From: a virus
Virus record (IMG/VR): IMGVR_UViG_3300025101_000245
Coordinates: 1-20,785 of that record
Length of the DNA: 20,785 nt
Strand: one strand, 5' to 3'
Below are positions 6,183 to 12,684 of this stretch, one piece after another (the first letter of the stretch is position 1; each line of letters opens with the position of its first letter). The position numbers were made by a program, and so were the translations under genes. The notes beneath the pieces are model-generated. The model was given only the letters and a program-made list of their open reading frames with translations, made no database searches and had not been told where the DNA came from.

Positions 6183-6496
6183 AAACTTTCCTAGAATTCC
6201 TAGCAGAGTCAAATCCTAGAATTCCTAGAAAGAAGGGACAACCTGCTAAATCTAAAAAACATTCGGATTTATATACAGATGAAGATCCTAAAGGAACTAT
6301 TCATGGATTGGGTTTCAAGGATGTTGCAACTTCTAAATCATCTGTCTCAAAGATACGTAAATCTTCAAGATCGCATGCTCATAAAATTCAAGCAGCAATT
6401 GCTATGGAGCAAAGAGCAAGAGTGATGGGTAAGACATCAGAGGCAGCAGTATATCGAAAGTTTATAAACTCTATGAAAAAGAAGACTAAAAAATGA
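6179..6496 (+). CDS. Basic protein with capsid-targeting-like N-terminus; DUF5872-type core
   Basis: A 105-aa strongly basic protein. Residues 1-10 are MKTFLEFLAE, almost identical in pattern to the T4 internal-protein targeting peptide MKTYQEFIAE, with a predicted gp21 cleavage after Glu10. The rest contains KKHSDLYTDEDPKGTIHGLGFKD and SRSHAHKIQAAIAMEQRARV followed by AAVYRKFINSMKKKTKK. I remember this as a family conserved in marine phages (I believe DUF5872; not verified). It starts inside the preceding gene's stop (ATGA) and ends with ATGA into the gp3-like gene. A basic, processed head-internal protein could be packaged and injected with DNA, but no activity can be read from the sequence. 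Confidence 0.78.
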   Translation: MKTFLEFLAESNPRIPRKKGQPAKSKKHSDLYTDEDPKGTIHGLGFKDVATSKSSVSKIRKSSRSHAHKIQAAIAMEQRARVMGKTSEAAVYRKFINSMKKKTKK

Positions 6497-7047
6497 CAAC
6501 ATCTAGTGGGCCATTTGCCGGACAAATTCAAAATCGTAATTACCTATCACCGATAGGTTTTAAATTTTCTCTTGCAAAATTTCCAAAGGTAGACTTCTTT
6601 TGTAACTCCGCATCAATACCAGAAATCTCTCTCGGTACTTATCAGCAACCATCATACTTAAAAACGATTGATGTTCCCGGTGAAAAGTTAACATATGGAG
6701 ATTTAGATATTCGATTCTTGGTTGATGAGAACATGGAGAATTATTCTGCAGTTCATAATTGGTTGACAGGACTAGGATTTCCAGAATCACCACAGCAGTT
6801 TATAGATAAAACAACAGATACAGATGGTCAACGTGATCTAGAAGAACAATTCTGTGATGGATCTCTACACATCCTAAACAGTAACTTCCGTGATGTTGCC
6901 ATAGTAAAATTTTTAGACTTATTTCCTACATCATTGACATCTTTGACATTCGATGCTACAGATAATGACGTACAGTACTTTACAGCAAGTGCATCTTTCC
7001 GCTATACTATATACAGACTAACTGATAAAAACGGCAAACTTTTATGA
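6493..7047 (+). CDS. 3: Tail completion and sheath stabilizer protein, gp3-like
   Basis: A 184-aa protein; T4 gp3 is 176 aa. It begins MTTSSGPFAGQIQNRNYLSP and continues GFKFSLAKFPKVDFFCNSAS, PEISLGTYQQPSYLKTIDVP, GEKLTYGDLDIRFLVDENM and AVHNWLTGLGFPESPQQF. In cyanophage genomes I associate this sequence, placed directly before uvsY, with the gp3 annotation. gp3 caps the tail tube and holds the sheath before head joining. The strand-rich pattern also fits related tail-tube-fold proteins such as gp19 or gp54, so the exact paralog is less certain than the tail role. It overlaps uvsY by 4 nt (ATGA). Confidence 0.66.
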   Translation: MTTSSGPFAGQIQNRNYLSPIGFKFSLAKFPKVDFFCNSASIPEISLGTYQQPSYLKTIDVPGEKLTYGDLDIRFLVDENMENYSAVHNWLTGLGFPESPQQFIDKTTDTDGQRDLEEQFCDGSLHILNSNFRDVAIVKFLDLFPTSLTSLTFDATDNDVQYFTASASFRYTIYRLTDKNGKLL

Positions 7048-7472
7048 ATCTTGAGCAAATTCAGGAGATGTGGCAGAAAGATTCTGTCATTGATCCTGAT
7101 AACCTACATGATGAGTCACTTAAAATACCCCAACTTCACTCAAAATATTACACAGTATACAATACAATTACCTTGCTCAGAGAGAAAGCAAGAGAAACGT
7201 ATAGTCGTATTCGTTTAGAAAGACATAATTATTATACTGGGAAGGCCACAGCAGAAGTATATGCAGAAGATCCATTTCCCTATAAGGTTAGGGAGAAGGA
7301 TGCTATACAAAGGCATATGGACGCAGATGCGAAGTTAAATACCATTGATATGAAAATAAAGTATTATGATGTTATACTTAAATTTCTTGAAGAGATTATT
7401 CGCAATATATCAGGTCGTACATATCAAATCAAAAATGCCATCGAATGGCAGAAGTTTCAATCAGGATTTTAA
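7044..7472 (+). CDS. uvsY: Recombination mediator UvsY
   Basis: A 142-aa protein, similar in length to T4 UvsY (137 aa). It has the characteristic MNLEQIQEMWQKDSVIDPDN start and contains LHDESLKIPQLHSKYYTVYN and KYYDVILKFLEEIIRNISGR near the C-terminus. UvsY loads the UvsX recombinase on single-stranded DNA by displacing gp32, and it forms hexamers through C-terminal helices. It starts inside the preceding stop codon and shares TAATG with the deformylase start at 7472. UvsX itself is not in this window. Confidence 0.93.
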   Translation: MNLEQIQEMWQKDSVIDPDNLHDESLKIPQLHSKYYTVYNTITLLREKARETYSRIRLERHNYYTGKATAEVYAEDPFPYKVREKDAIQRHMDADAKLNTIDMKIKYYDVILKFLEEIIRNISGRTYQIKNAIEWQKFQSGF

Positions 7473-7909
7473 TGATTAAAGAACTAATAAAACCAGAGCA
7501 TCAATTATTTCATCATCGTATCAACTCGTGTAGTTATGATTTAGATCGTCATGCTCTATCTGAAATACTAATTGAAAATATGATTCATTATGAAGGTATA
7601 GGTCTTTCTGCAAATCAAATCGGTATTTGGGAAAGAGCATTTTGTATGATGTCTGATATTGAAACAGAAGAGATAATTACTTGCTTTAATCCAAAAATTA
7701 TTAAGACATATGGAGAATCAACTTGGTTTGAAGAAGGGTGTTTATCCTTTCCAGATCAGACCATAAACGTTTGTAGGCCAACTAAGATTGTTGTGAAATA
7801 TGAAGATGTTGATAAGAAAGTTCACAAAGAAAAGTTAGAAGGGATCATTTCGAGAGTGTTTCAGCACGAACATGACCATATGGAAGGTATAGATTTCACA
7901 CAAAGATAA
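7472..7909 (+). CDS. def: Peptide deformylase
   Basis: A 145-aa metalloenzyme that removes the N-terminal formyl group from nascent proteins. All three family motifs are present: GIGLSANQ (residues 42-49), EEGCLS with metal-ligand Cys90 (87-92), and QHEHDH (131-136) with His132, catalytic Glu133 and His136. Phage deformylases are short, often lacking the C-terminal helix, and this one ends right after motif 3. I chose the ATG at 7472 (TAATG with the uvsY stop) over the in-frame ATG at 7445, which would overlap uvsY by 28 nt. In cyanophages deformylase is thought to help photosystem protein turnover during infection. Confidence 0.95.
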   Translation: MIKELIKPEHQLFHHRINSCSYDLDRHALSEILIENMIHYEGIGLSANQIGIWERAFCMMSDIETEEIITCFNPKIIKTYGESTWFEEGCLSFPDQTINVCRPTKIVVKYEDVDKKVHKEKLEGIISRVFQHEHDHMEGIDFTQR

Positions 7910-7920
7910 ATAAATGTTTA

Positions 7921-8006
7921 CTGTGAGGGAAGGAGTCGAACCTTCAAGTCCCGCCAGAGACATCAGTTAAACAGACTGACACGTTTACCAGTTTCGTCAC
8001 CTCACA
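7921..8006 (-). tRNA. tRNA with anticodon GTT (Asn) and long variable arm
   Basis: On the minus strand, 8006 down to 7922 folds as a full cloverleaf. The acceptor is TGTGAGG with CCTCACA (7 bp), the D-stem is ACG/CGT with loop AAACTGGTAAA, and the anticodon stem is TCAGT/ACTGA around loop CTGTTTA (anticodon GTT at 7970-7972). A 17-nt variable region contains a 5-bp stem GTCTC/GGGAC. The T-stem is GAAGG/CCTTC with loop TTCGACT. The next base (7921) gives discriminator G. U1-A72, G73 and GUU agree with bacterial tRNA-Asn. The long variable arm and Leu-like D-arm belong to class II tRNAs (Leu, Ser, Tyr), and U at position 37 is unusual. CCA is not encoded. Confidence 0.85.
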
Positions 8007-8015
8007 ATGGGATCC

Positions 8016-8813
8016 CTAGTCAGGGATCGCTTGCATAATACGTGTTACACCGATTCCTCCACCACTTCTAGGAAAGAAATCGAACTCTAAGAACTCTTCA
8101 AGTTCTTTCTCAACTCTTTCCTTACCAAATAATTTGTAGAGTAAGTTAGCATATCCACCATCAGAGATGGTATGGAACGTATCACGCATTTGTTCTTTAT
8201 CAGTACTACGTTCTGCACTACCAATCGTTTCCATACCATTTAAGATCACATCAATCTTTCGACTAGTCTTACCATCGTCGTTTCTCGACATATTCCAGAA
8301 AGGTGATGTAAATTCTGGGAAGTCAGTAATCATACCATATTCAATTTTTGCTTCGTGATCATGGTCTAATTCTTTTGTATTGAACATATTTCCCCAATCA
8401 TCATAGGTTTCAATTGACAAGTCAGGTAATCCAAGATACTTGCATAATTCAATCTCCATCTTTTTAAGTTCTTCAACACCACCGTGCATCTCAAATTCAA
8501 ACATTGGGAAGATAACTTCATGTCTACCTGCAACTGGATTTGGTTCTTGCCGATATGATGTTGAGACACAGAAAAATCCCGGTGCTTCTGGATTCTTCAG
8601 TAATTCATATTCTAACCACATCTGCCCTGTCTGAGGCAGTGGCCATATCTCACCATTGTAAGTGTATGTTGCAACTGTTTCCGGATCTTCACATGCTGCA
8701 AGGATGCTTAAACGGTTTTGAGTGTGGACTTCGTAAAAACCTTTAGACAAAAAAAATGACCTTAATAGGTCAACTGTCTTCGTATACTTTTTTGGGTCAA
8801 TCAAGCTTGTCAT
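8016..8813 (-). CDS. AsnRS-like class II aminoacyl-tRNA synthetase catalytic core (no anticodon-binding domain)
   Basis: A 265-aa minus-strand protein. Residues 18-40 (RSFFLSKGFYEVHTQNRLSI...) resemble class II motif 1. PLPQTGQMWLEYELL (58-72) parallels the AsnRS Q-S-G-Q-L-x-LE segment. SYRQEPNPVAGRHEVIFPMF (86-105) and following FEFEM (105-109) is motif 2, with R88-x-E90 and R97-H98. DVILNGMETIGSAERS (188-203) matches the class IIb active site. SGGGIGVTRIMQAI (250-263) is motif 3 with Arg258, although Thr replaces the usual Glu before Arg. The N-terminal OB-fold of AsnRS, AspRS and LysRS (about 100 residues) is absent. It may charge the tRNA encoded 9 nt downstream, make asparagine like archaeal AS-AR or bacterial AsnA, or modify another molecule. 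Confidence 0.8.
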   Translation of the reverse strand: MTSLIDPKKYTKTVDLLRSFFLSKGFYEVHTQNRLSILAACEDPETVATYTYNGEIWPLPQTGQMWLEYELLKNPEAPGFFCVSTSYRQEPNPVAGRHEVIFPMFEFEMHGGVEELKKMEIELCKYLGLPDLSIETYDDWGNMFNTKELDHDHEAKIEYGMITDFPEFTSPFWNMSRNDDGKTSRKIDVILNGMETIGSAERSTDKEQMRDTFHTISDGGYANLLYKLFGKERVEKELEEFLEFDFFPRSGGGIGVTRIMQAIPD

Positions 8814-8865
8814 TAAATTTTGATAAAACTAATTTATTTAGCAAAAGATATTTTTAAAACCCACC

Positions 8866-8877
8866 TAAATATATTTA
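8866..8877. promoter_or_regulatory. AT palindrome in the divergent synthetase/uvsW intergenic region
   Basis: TAAATATATTTA is a perfect 12-bp palindrome 15 nt before the uvsW ATG, in the 79-nt gap between divergent genes. Both genes need a promoter here. No perfect TATAAATA or good sigma-70 pair is visible, so this is only a candidate shared promoter or operator. Confidence 0.35.
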
Positions 8878-8892
8878 AGTGAAGTTTTATGA

Positions 8893-10356
8893 ATGTCTCA
8901 TTTGAGCATATCAAAAAAGAATGAGGTTTATCTTCAAGTAGAATCAGATCCACATGTGTATTATGAACTGTCAGATCAGTTCACCTTTGAGATTCCGGGA
9001 GCTAAATTTATGCCTCAATACCGTAATAAGTATTGGGATGGTAAGATCCGTCTATTCAACGTAAAGAACGGAGAAATCTACGTTGGACTACTGGATAAGA
9101 TACAAAAGTTTTGTGACGATCACGAATATACTTACGAGTTTGTAGATAATAAATTTTTTGGCACACCTTTTGAAGTCAATGAGAATATCTCATATGAAGG
9201 TGTTAAAGACTATATGACATCTATAAGTAAGTATTCTCCCCGTGAGTATCAAGTTGAGGGAGTATCCGACGCTTTAAAACATAATAGAAGGTTGTTGATA
9301 TCCCCAACTGCATCGGGTAAGTCTCTGATGATATACGCGATTGTGAGATATTTTGTTGAAAGGCAGCAAAATACTCTGATAGTTGTTCCGACGACTTCCC
9401 TAGTAGAACAGATGTATAAAGATTTCGCAGATTATGGATGGGATGTAGGTTCATTTTGCCACAAGATATATGCAGGTAAAGAAAGAGAGACAGACTCTCA
9501 AGTCATCATTACTACTTGGCAATCAATCTACAAACTCCCCAGAAAATATTTTGAGAGATTCTCTGTTGTAATTGGGGATGAGGCTCACCAATTTAAATCA
9601 AAATCACTTATATCTATAATGACAAAACTTCACAAGGCCAAATATCGTTTTGGTTTTACAGGAACTCTTGATGGAACACAAACCCACAAGTGGGTTTTGG
9701 AAGGATTGTTTGGCCCTTCATATAAAATTATTAAGACAGATGAACTAATGAAGAAGGGTCATGTTGCAAAACTTGACATAAATGTCCTTCTACTCAAGCA
9801 TCCTGCAACAAAGTTTGAAACATTTGAAGATGAAGTTCAGTATATAATCAATCACGATAAGAGAAATAAGTTCATTCGTAACCTAGCACTTGACCTCAAA
9901 GGAAATACTTTAATACTCTATTCAAGAGTCGAAACTCACGGAAGGGTCTTGTATGATATGATAAATAATAATGTACTAGAACAACGCGAAGTCTTCTTTG
10001 TACATGGAGGTGTAGCAGCAGAAGATCGGGAGAACGTAAGAGAAATCACTGAAAAGGAAGACAACGCTATTATCATTGCATCTTATGGGACTTTCTCCAC
10101 GGGAATTAACATTAAAAATCTTCATAACGTCATTTTTGCATCACCATCTAAATCTCGAATTCGGAATCTACAATCTATAGGTAGAGTTCTCCGTAAGGGA
10201 AGTAACAAAACAAAAGCAACACTTTATGACATAGCTGACGATATTTCCTATAAAACCAGAAGAAACTACACTTTGAATCATCTTGTAGAAAGAATCAAGA
10301 TCTATAACGAAGAAAACTTTAATTATGACATCATCTCAATTCCACTCAAAAAATAA
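8893..10356 (+). CDS. uvsW: UvsW helicase (RNA-DNA and DNA-DNA)
   Basis: A 487-aa superfamily 2 helicase. Residues 114-127 (YSPREYQVEGVSDA) form a Q-like motif. SPTASGKS (137-144) is Walker A, VVPTTSL is motif Ia, and VVIGDEAH is motif II with DEAH at 229-232. GFTGTLDGT is motif III, and SIGRVLRKG near the C-terminus is motif VI. T4 UvsW (587 aa) unwinds R-loops, regresses forks and branch-migrates Holliday junctions, which shuts origin replication and favours recombination-dependent replication. The N-terminal 1-110 region (VYYELSDQFTFEIPGAKFMP, YWDGKIRLF) matches the UvsW-specific domain. The TAA stop is followed one base later by the next ATG. Confidence 0.95.
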   Translation: MSHLSISKKNEVYLQVESDPHVYYELSDQFTFEIPGAKFMPQYRNKYWDGKIRLFNVKNGEIYVGLLDKIQKFCDDHEYTYEFVDNKFFGTPFEVNENISYEGVKDYMTSISKYSPREYQVEGVSDALKHNRRLLISPTASGKSLMIYAIVRYFVERQQNTLIVVPTTSLVEQMYKDFADYGWDVGSFCHKIYAGKERETDSQVIITTWQSIYKLPRKYFERFSVVIGDEAHQFKSKSLISIMTKLHKAKYRFGFTGTLDGTQTHKWVLEGLFGPSYKIIKTDELMKKGHVAKLDINVLLLKHPATKFETFEDEVQYIINHDKRNKFIRNLALDLKGNTLILYSRVETHGRVLYDMINNNVLEQREVFFVHGGVAAEDRENVREITEKEDNAIIIASYGTFSTGINIKNLHNVIFASPSKSRIRNLQSIGRVLRKGSNKTKATLYDIADDISYKTRRNYTLNHLVERIKIYNEENFNYDIISIPLKK

Positions 10357-10357
10357 T

Positions 10358-10789
10358 ATGGGGGACGAATTCTACAGCATTCTCAAACTTGTATCCGGAG
10401 AAGAAGTCTTCGCACTTGTTTGTGTGGATGAATCTGAAGATGAACCTATATTGATATTACATAATCCAATTATGATGAAACCCTTATCTGCTCTTGGATC
10501 TCTTGCTTATGTAAAGGTAACACCTTGGATGGAAATATCTGATGAAGATATGTTCGTATTGAGAATGGATAAGATTATAACAATGACTGAATGTAAAGAT
10601 AAAAAACTAATTGGTATTTACAAGCAATACGTAGAAGAATCCGAAGAAGGCGGCCTCGGAGTATTTAAACCTTCTGATAATAAAGTAAAACTCAATGAGT
10701 CACTAGGATATGTATCAAGCGTAGAGAAAAAAAGAGAATCCCTAGAGAAAATATTTAAAGAAGATACTAAAGATACTAAAGAGAGCTAA
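10358..10789 (+). CDS. Small beta-barrel-like conserved protein between uvsW and 55, unknown
   Basis: A 143-aa protein from ATG 10358, one base after the uvsW stop. The frame also opens at ATG 10325, but that start would overlap uvsW by 32 nt. The first 90 residues (DEFYSILKLVSGEEVFALVC then EDEPILILHNPIMMKPLSAL and VKVTPWMEISDEDMFVLRMD) alternate short strands with a Gly-Glu turn. This pattern recalls LSm/Sm-like small barrels, but I have no motif that proves it. The C-terminal 50 residues are acidic, then Lys/Glu-rich (EKIFKEDTKDTKES) and probably disordered. It occupies a slot that is conserved in cyanophages between uvsW and gene 55. It could bind RNA or the transcription machinery, which is speculation. 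Confidence 0.72.
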   Translation: MGDEFYSILKLVSGEEVFALVCVDESEDEPILILHNPIMMKPLSALGSLAYVKVTPWMEISDEDMFVLRMDKIITMTECKDKKLIGIYKQYVEESEEGGLGVFKPSDNKVKLNESLGYVSSVEKKRESLEKIFKEDTKDTKES

Positions 10790-10852
10790 TATGTCCTTCA
10801 AACCTTACAAAGGTTATTGTACATACTTTTAGGGGTCTTGTCAAGCGTCACC

Positions 10853-10880
10853 TTGTCACCTCATAAAAATGTGTTATAAT
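10853..10880 (+). promoter_or_regulatory. Sigma-70-type promoter for gene 55
   Basis: TTGTCA (10853-10858), a 16-bp spacer and a perfect TATAAT (10875-10880) lie 21 nt before the gene 55 ATG. A second TTGTCA is at 10838-10843, inside a TTGTCA-AGCGTCACC-TTGTCA direct repeat. Use of host-type sigma-70 fits expression of the late sigma factor before late transcription begins. Confidence 0.82.
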
Positions 10881-10901
10881 AATAACAGTTAGGTAAATTA
10901 A

Positions 10902-11378
10902 ATGCCGAAGAAGAAGTCAGAGCATTATGTGAACAACAAAGAGTTGTTGGAGGCACTTATTGTGTATAGGGAGAAAGTTGCCATTGCAAAAGAAAGAGAT
11001 TTACCAAAACCAAGAATCACAAACTATCTTGGATCTTGTTTCTTAAAGATTGCAACACACCTGTCATATAAACCAAACTTCGTTAATTATATGTTCCGTG
11101 ATGATATGATATCTGATGGTATTGAGAATTGTGTCCAATACATCCATAATTTCGATCCTGCTAAGTCTCGCAACCCTTTTGCATACTTTACCCAGATCAT
11201 ACACTATGCCTTTCTAAGACGCATACAGAAGGAAAAGAAACAATTAGATATAAAGAATAAAATTATTGAGAAGACTGGATTTGATGAGGTCATGCACGTT
11301 GAGCCTGGTGCATTGACAGGAGCAATGTCCGAGTATAATACAATCAAAGATAATATTGCACAGAAAAAGAATAGATGA
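10902..11378 (+). CDS. 55: RNA polymerase late sigma factor gp55
   Basis: A 158-aa protein; T4 gp55 is 185 aa. The signature regions are NYLGSCFLKIATHLSYKPNF (residues 41-60), MFRDDMISDGIENCVQYIHN (62-81) and FDPAKSRNPFAYFTQIIHYA with FLRRIQKEKK. These correspond to sigma region 2, which binds the RNA polymerase core and the late -10 element; the FDPxKSxNPFAYFTQI block is strongly diagnostic. Like T4 gp55 it lacks region 4. It directs polymerase to TATAAATA promoters, which occur in this window before 67, 22 and the small genes at 5394. The stop overlaps the start of gene 47 (ATGA). It has its own sigma-70 promoter. Confidence 0.95.
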   Translation: MPKKKSEHYVNNKELLEALIVYREKVAIAKERDLPKPRITNYLGSCFLKIATHLSYKPNFVNYMFRDDMISDGIENCVQYIHNFDPAKSRNPFAYFTQIIHYAFLRRIQKEKKQLDIKNKIIEKTGFDEVMHVEPGALTGAMSEYNTIKDNIAQKKNR

Positions 11379-12409
11379 AAATCGCTATCATAACTGATAC
11401 CCATTTCGGTGCACGAAAGGGATCAAAGAATTTGCATGATTACTTTGAGTTGTTCTACAAGAATGTATTCTTCCCTAAGATGGAAGAGCACGGAATAGAT
11501 ACTGTCATTCATATGGGTGATGTATTTGATAGTCGTAAGGCAATTGATCTACAAACACTTGAATGGTCAAACCGTGTGGTCTTTGAACCACTGAAGAAGT
11601 ATAAAGTATATGCTGCAACAGGAAACCACGATGCATACTATAAGAATACAAACTTTGTAAACTCACCTGATTTACTACTTACATCTCATACAAACTGGGA
11701 AATATATTCAAGTGCAAAAGAAATACAAGTCGGTGGATTAGATATTCTACTGTTACCTTGGATTACTACAGAGAACTATGATGAAACTCTATCAGTAATT
11801 AAATCATCTAAATCAAAAGTCGCAATGGGCCATCTTGAACTGAATGGATTCAGAGCAACTCGTGGTCATATGATGGAAACTGGTATGGATATAAGTGTCT
11901 TTGATAAGTTTGATAGTGTATTCTCAGGTCATTTCCACACACGTTCTAATGATGGAAAGATCTTTTATTTGGGTAATCCTTATGAGATGTTCTGGAATGA
12001 TGTCAATGATAAACGGGGTTTTCACATCTTTGATACTGAAACTCTTGAGTTGCTTGAAATAAACAATCCTTATAAATTGTTTTATAACATATATTACGAA
12101 GATACTAATCATCGTATCTTTAACACTAGTCAGTATGAAAATAAGATTGTAAAGGTTATTGTTCGTAAGAAGACAGATCCTAAAGAGTTTGAAAAGTTTA
12201 TTGATAAGTTATTCAATGCAGGTGTTCAAGATTTGAAGATTATTGAAAACTTTGCTATGGAAGAGAATGAGGAGTTTGAAGTTGAAGAGGATGAAAATAC
12301 TATCTCAATACTAAATCGATACATTGATGAGGCAGAGATGGGGTTTGATAAGACTATAGTAAAGAATATCTTCCGTGATCTATACCGACAAGCCTGTGAG
12401 GTCGAGTAA
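11375..12409 (+). CDS. 47: Recombination endonuclease subunit gp47 (Mre11-like)
   Basis: A 344-aa calcineurin-like phosphoesterase. The metal-site motifs are in order: ITDTHFGAR (D8, H10), HMGDVFDSR (D49), TGNHD (N84, H85, D86), MGHLELNGF and SGHFHTRS. These are the Mre11/SbcD signature. With gp46 it forms the nuclease that resects DNA ends for recombination and host DNA degradation. T4 gp47 is 339 aa. The 3' end is TAATG with the next small gene. The C-terminal third (DPKEFEKFIDKLFNAGVQDL and DENTISILNRYID) is the capping and gp46-binding part. Confidence 0.96.
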   Translation: MKIAIITDTHFGARKGSKNLHDYFELFYKNVFFPKMEEHGIDTVIHMGDVFDSRKAIDLQTLEWSNRVVFEPLKKYKVYAATGNHDAYYKNTNFVNSPDLLLTSHTNWEIYSSAKEIQVGGLDILLLPWITTENYDETLSVIKSSKSKVAMGHLELNGFRATRGHMMETGMDISVFDKFDSVFSGHFHTRSNDGKIFYLGNPYEMFWNDVNDKRGFHIFDTETLELLEINNPYKLFYNIYYEDTNHRIFNTSQYENKIVKVIVRKKTDPKEFEKFIDKLFNAGVQDLKIIENFAMEENEEFEVEEDENTISILNRYIDEAEMGFDKTIVKNIFRDLYRQACEVE

Positions 12410-12684
12410 TGTATCTATTAACACTCAAACATCGAAAAGCAGATGGAGCATATGCCGTTGCTGATGAAGATGGTAGAAGAGTGTTGTTTTTATTTGAAGA
12501 AGAGGATGATGCGAAAAGATATGGGTTAATGCTTGAAGATAATGGTGATAAAGCAATGGAAGTTATAGAAGTTGATGATGAACTTGCAATAAACACATGT
12601 AGGATGTATAATTATAAGTATGCGGTCATCACTCCTGATGACTTTGTGATTCCACCTAGTAATGATAAGATTCAAGAAGATTAG
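12409..12684 (+). CDS. DUF3110-like protein between genes 47 and 46
   Basis: A 91-aa acidic protein, MYLLTLKHRKADGAYAVADE followed by RVLFLFEEEDDAKRYGLMLE, VIEVDDELAINTCRMYNYKY and AVITPDDFVIPP. The pattern of a strand, then VLFLFEEEDDAxRYGLMLE, then a Cys-containing helix and YxxxITPxxxxxPP resembles DUF3110, a small family common in cyanobacteria. That resemblance comes from memory. It lies inside the 47-46 pair, overlapping 47 by 1 nt and the gp46 start by 23 nt, so it is co-translated with them. In T4 the 47-46 gap also holds small genes. A role with the nuclease is possible but unproved; it may be a domesticated host gene. Confidence 0.75.
   Translation: MYLLTLKHRKADGAYAVADEDGRRVLFLFEEEDDAKRYGLMLEDNGDKAMEVIEVDDELAINTCRMYNYKYAVITPDDFVIPPSNDKIQED

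Noticed and set aside
7445-7471. Upstream ATG as deformylase start
   Set aside because: It lies in frame but would overlap uvsY by 28 nt and add nine residues before the usual start; the TAATG junction at 7472 matches the style of neighbouring genes.
7921-8006. Reading the minus-strand tRNA as an ordinary tRNA-Leu
   Set aside because: The D-arm and long variable arm look Leu-like, but the 7-nt anticodon loop places GTT at positions 34-36, and U1-A72 with G73 fits Asn. No alternative stem gives a Leu anticodon.
8167-8746. Plus-strand frames opposite the synthetase gene
   Set aside because: They are shadows of the minus-strand gene, which carries intact class II motifs and ends next to its tRNA.
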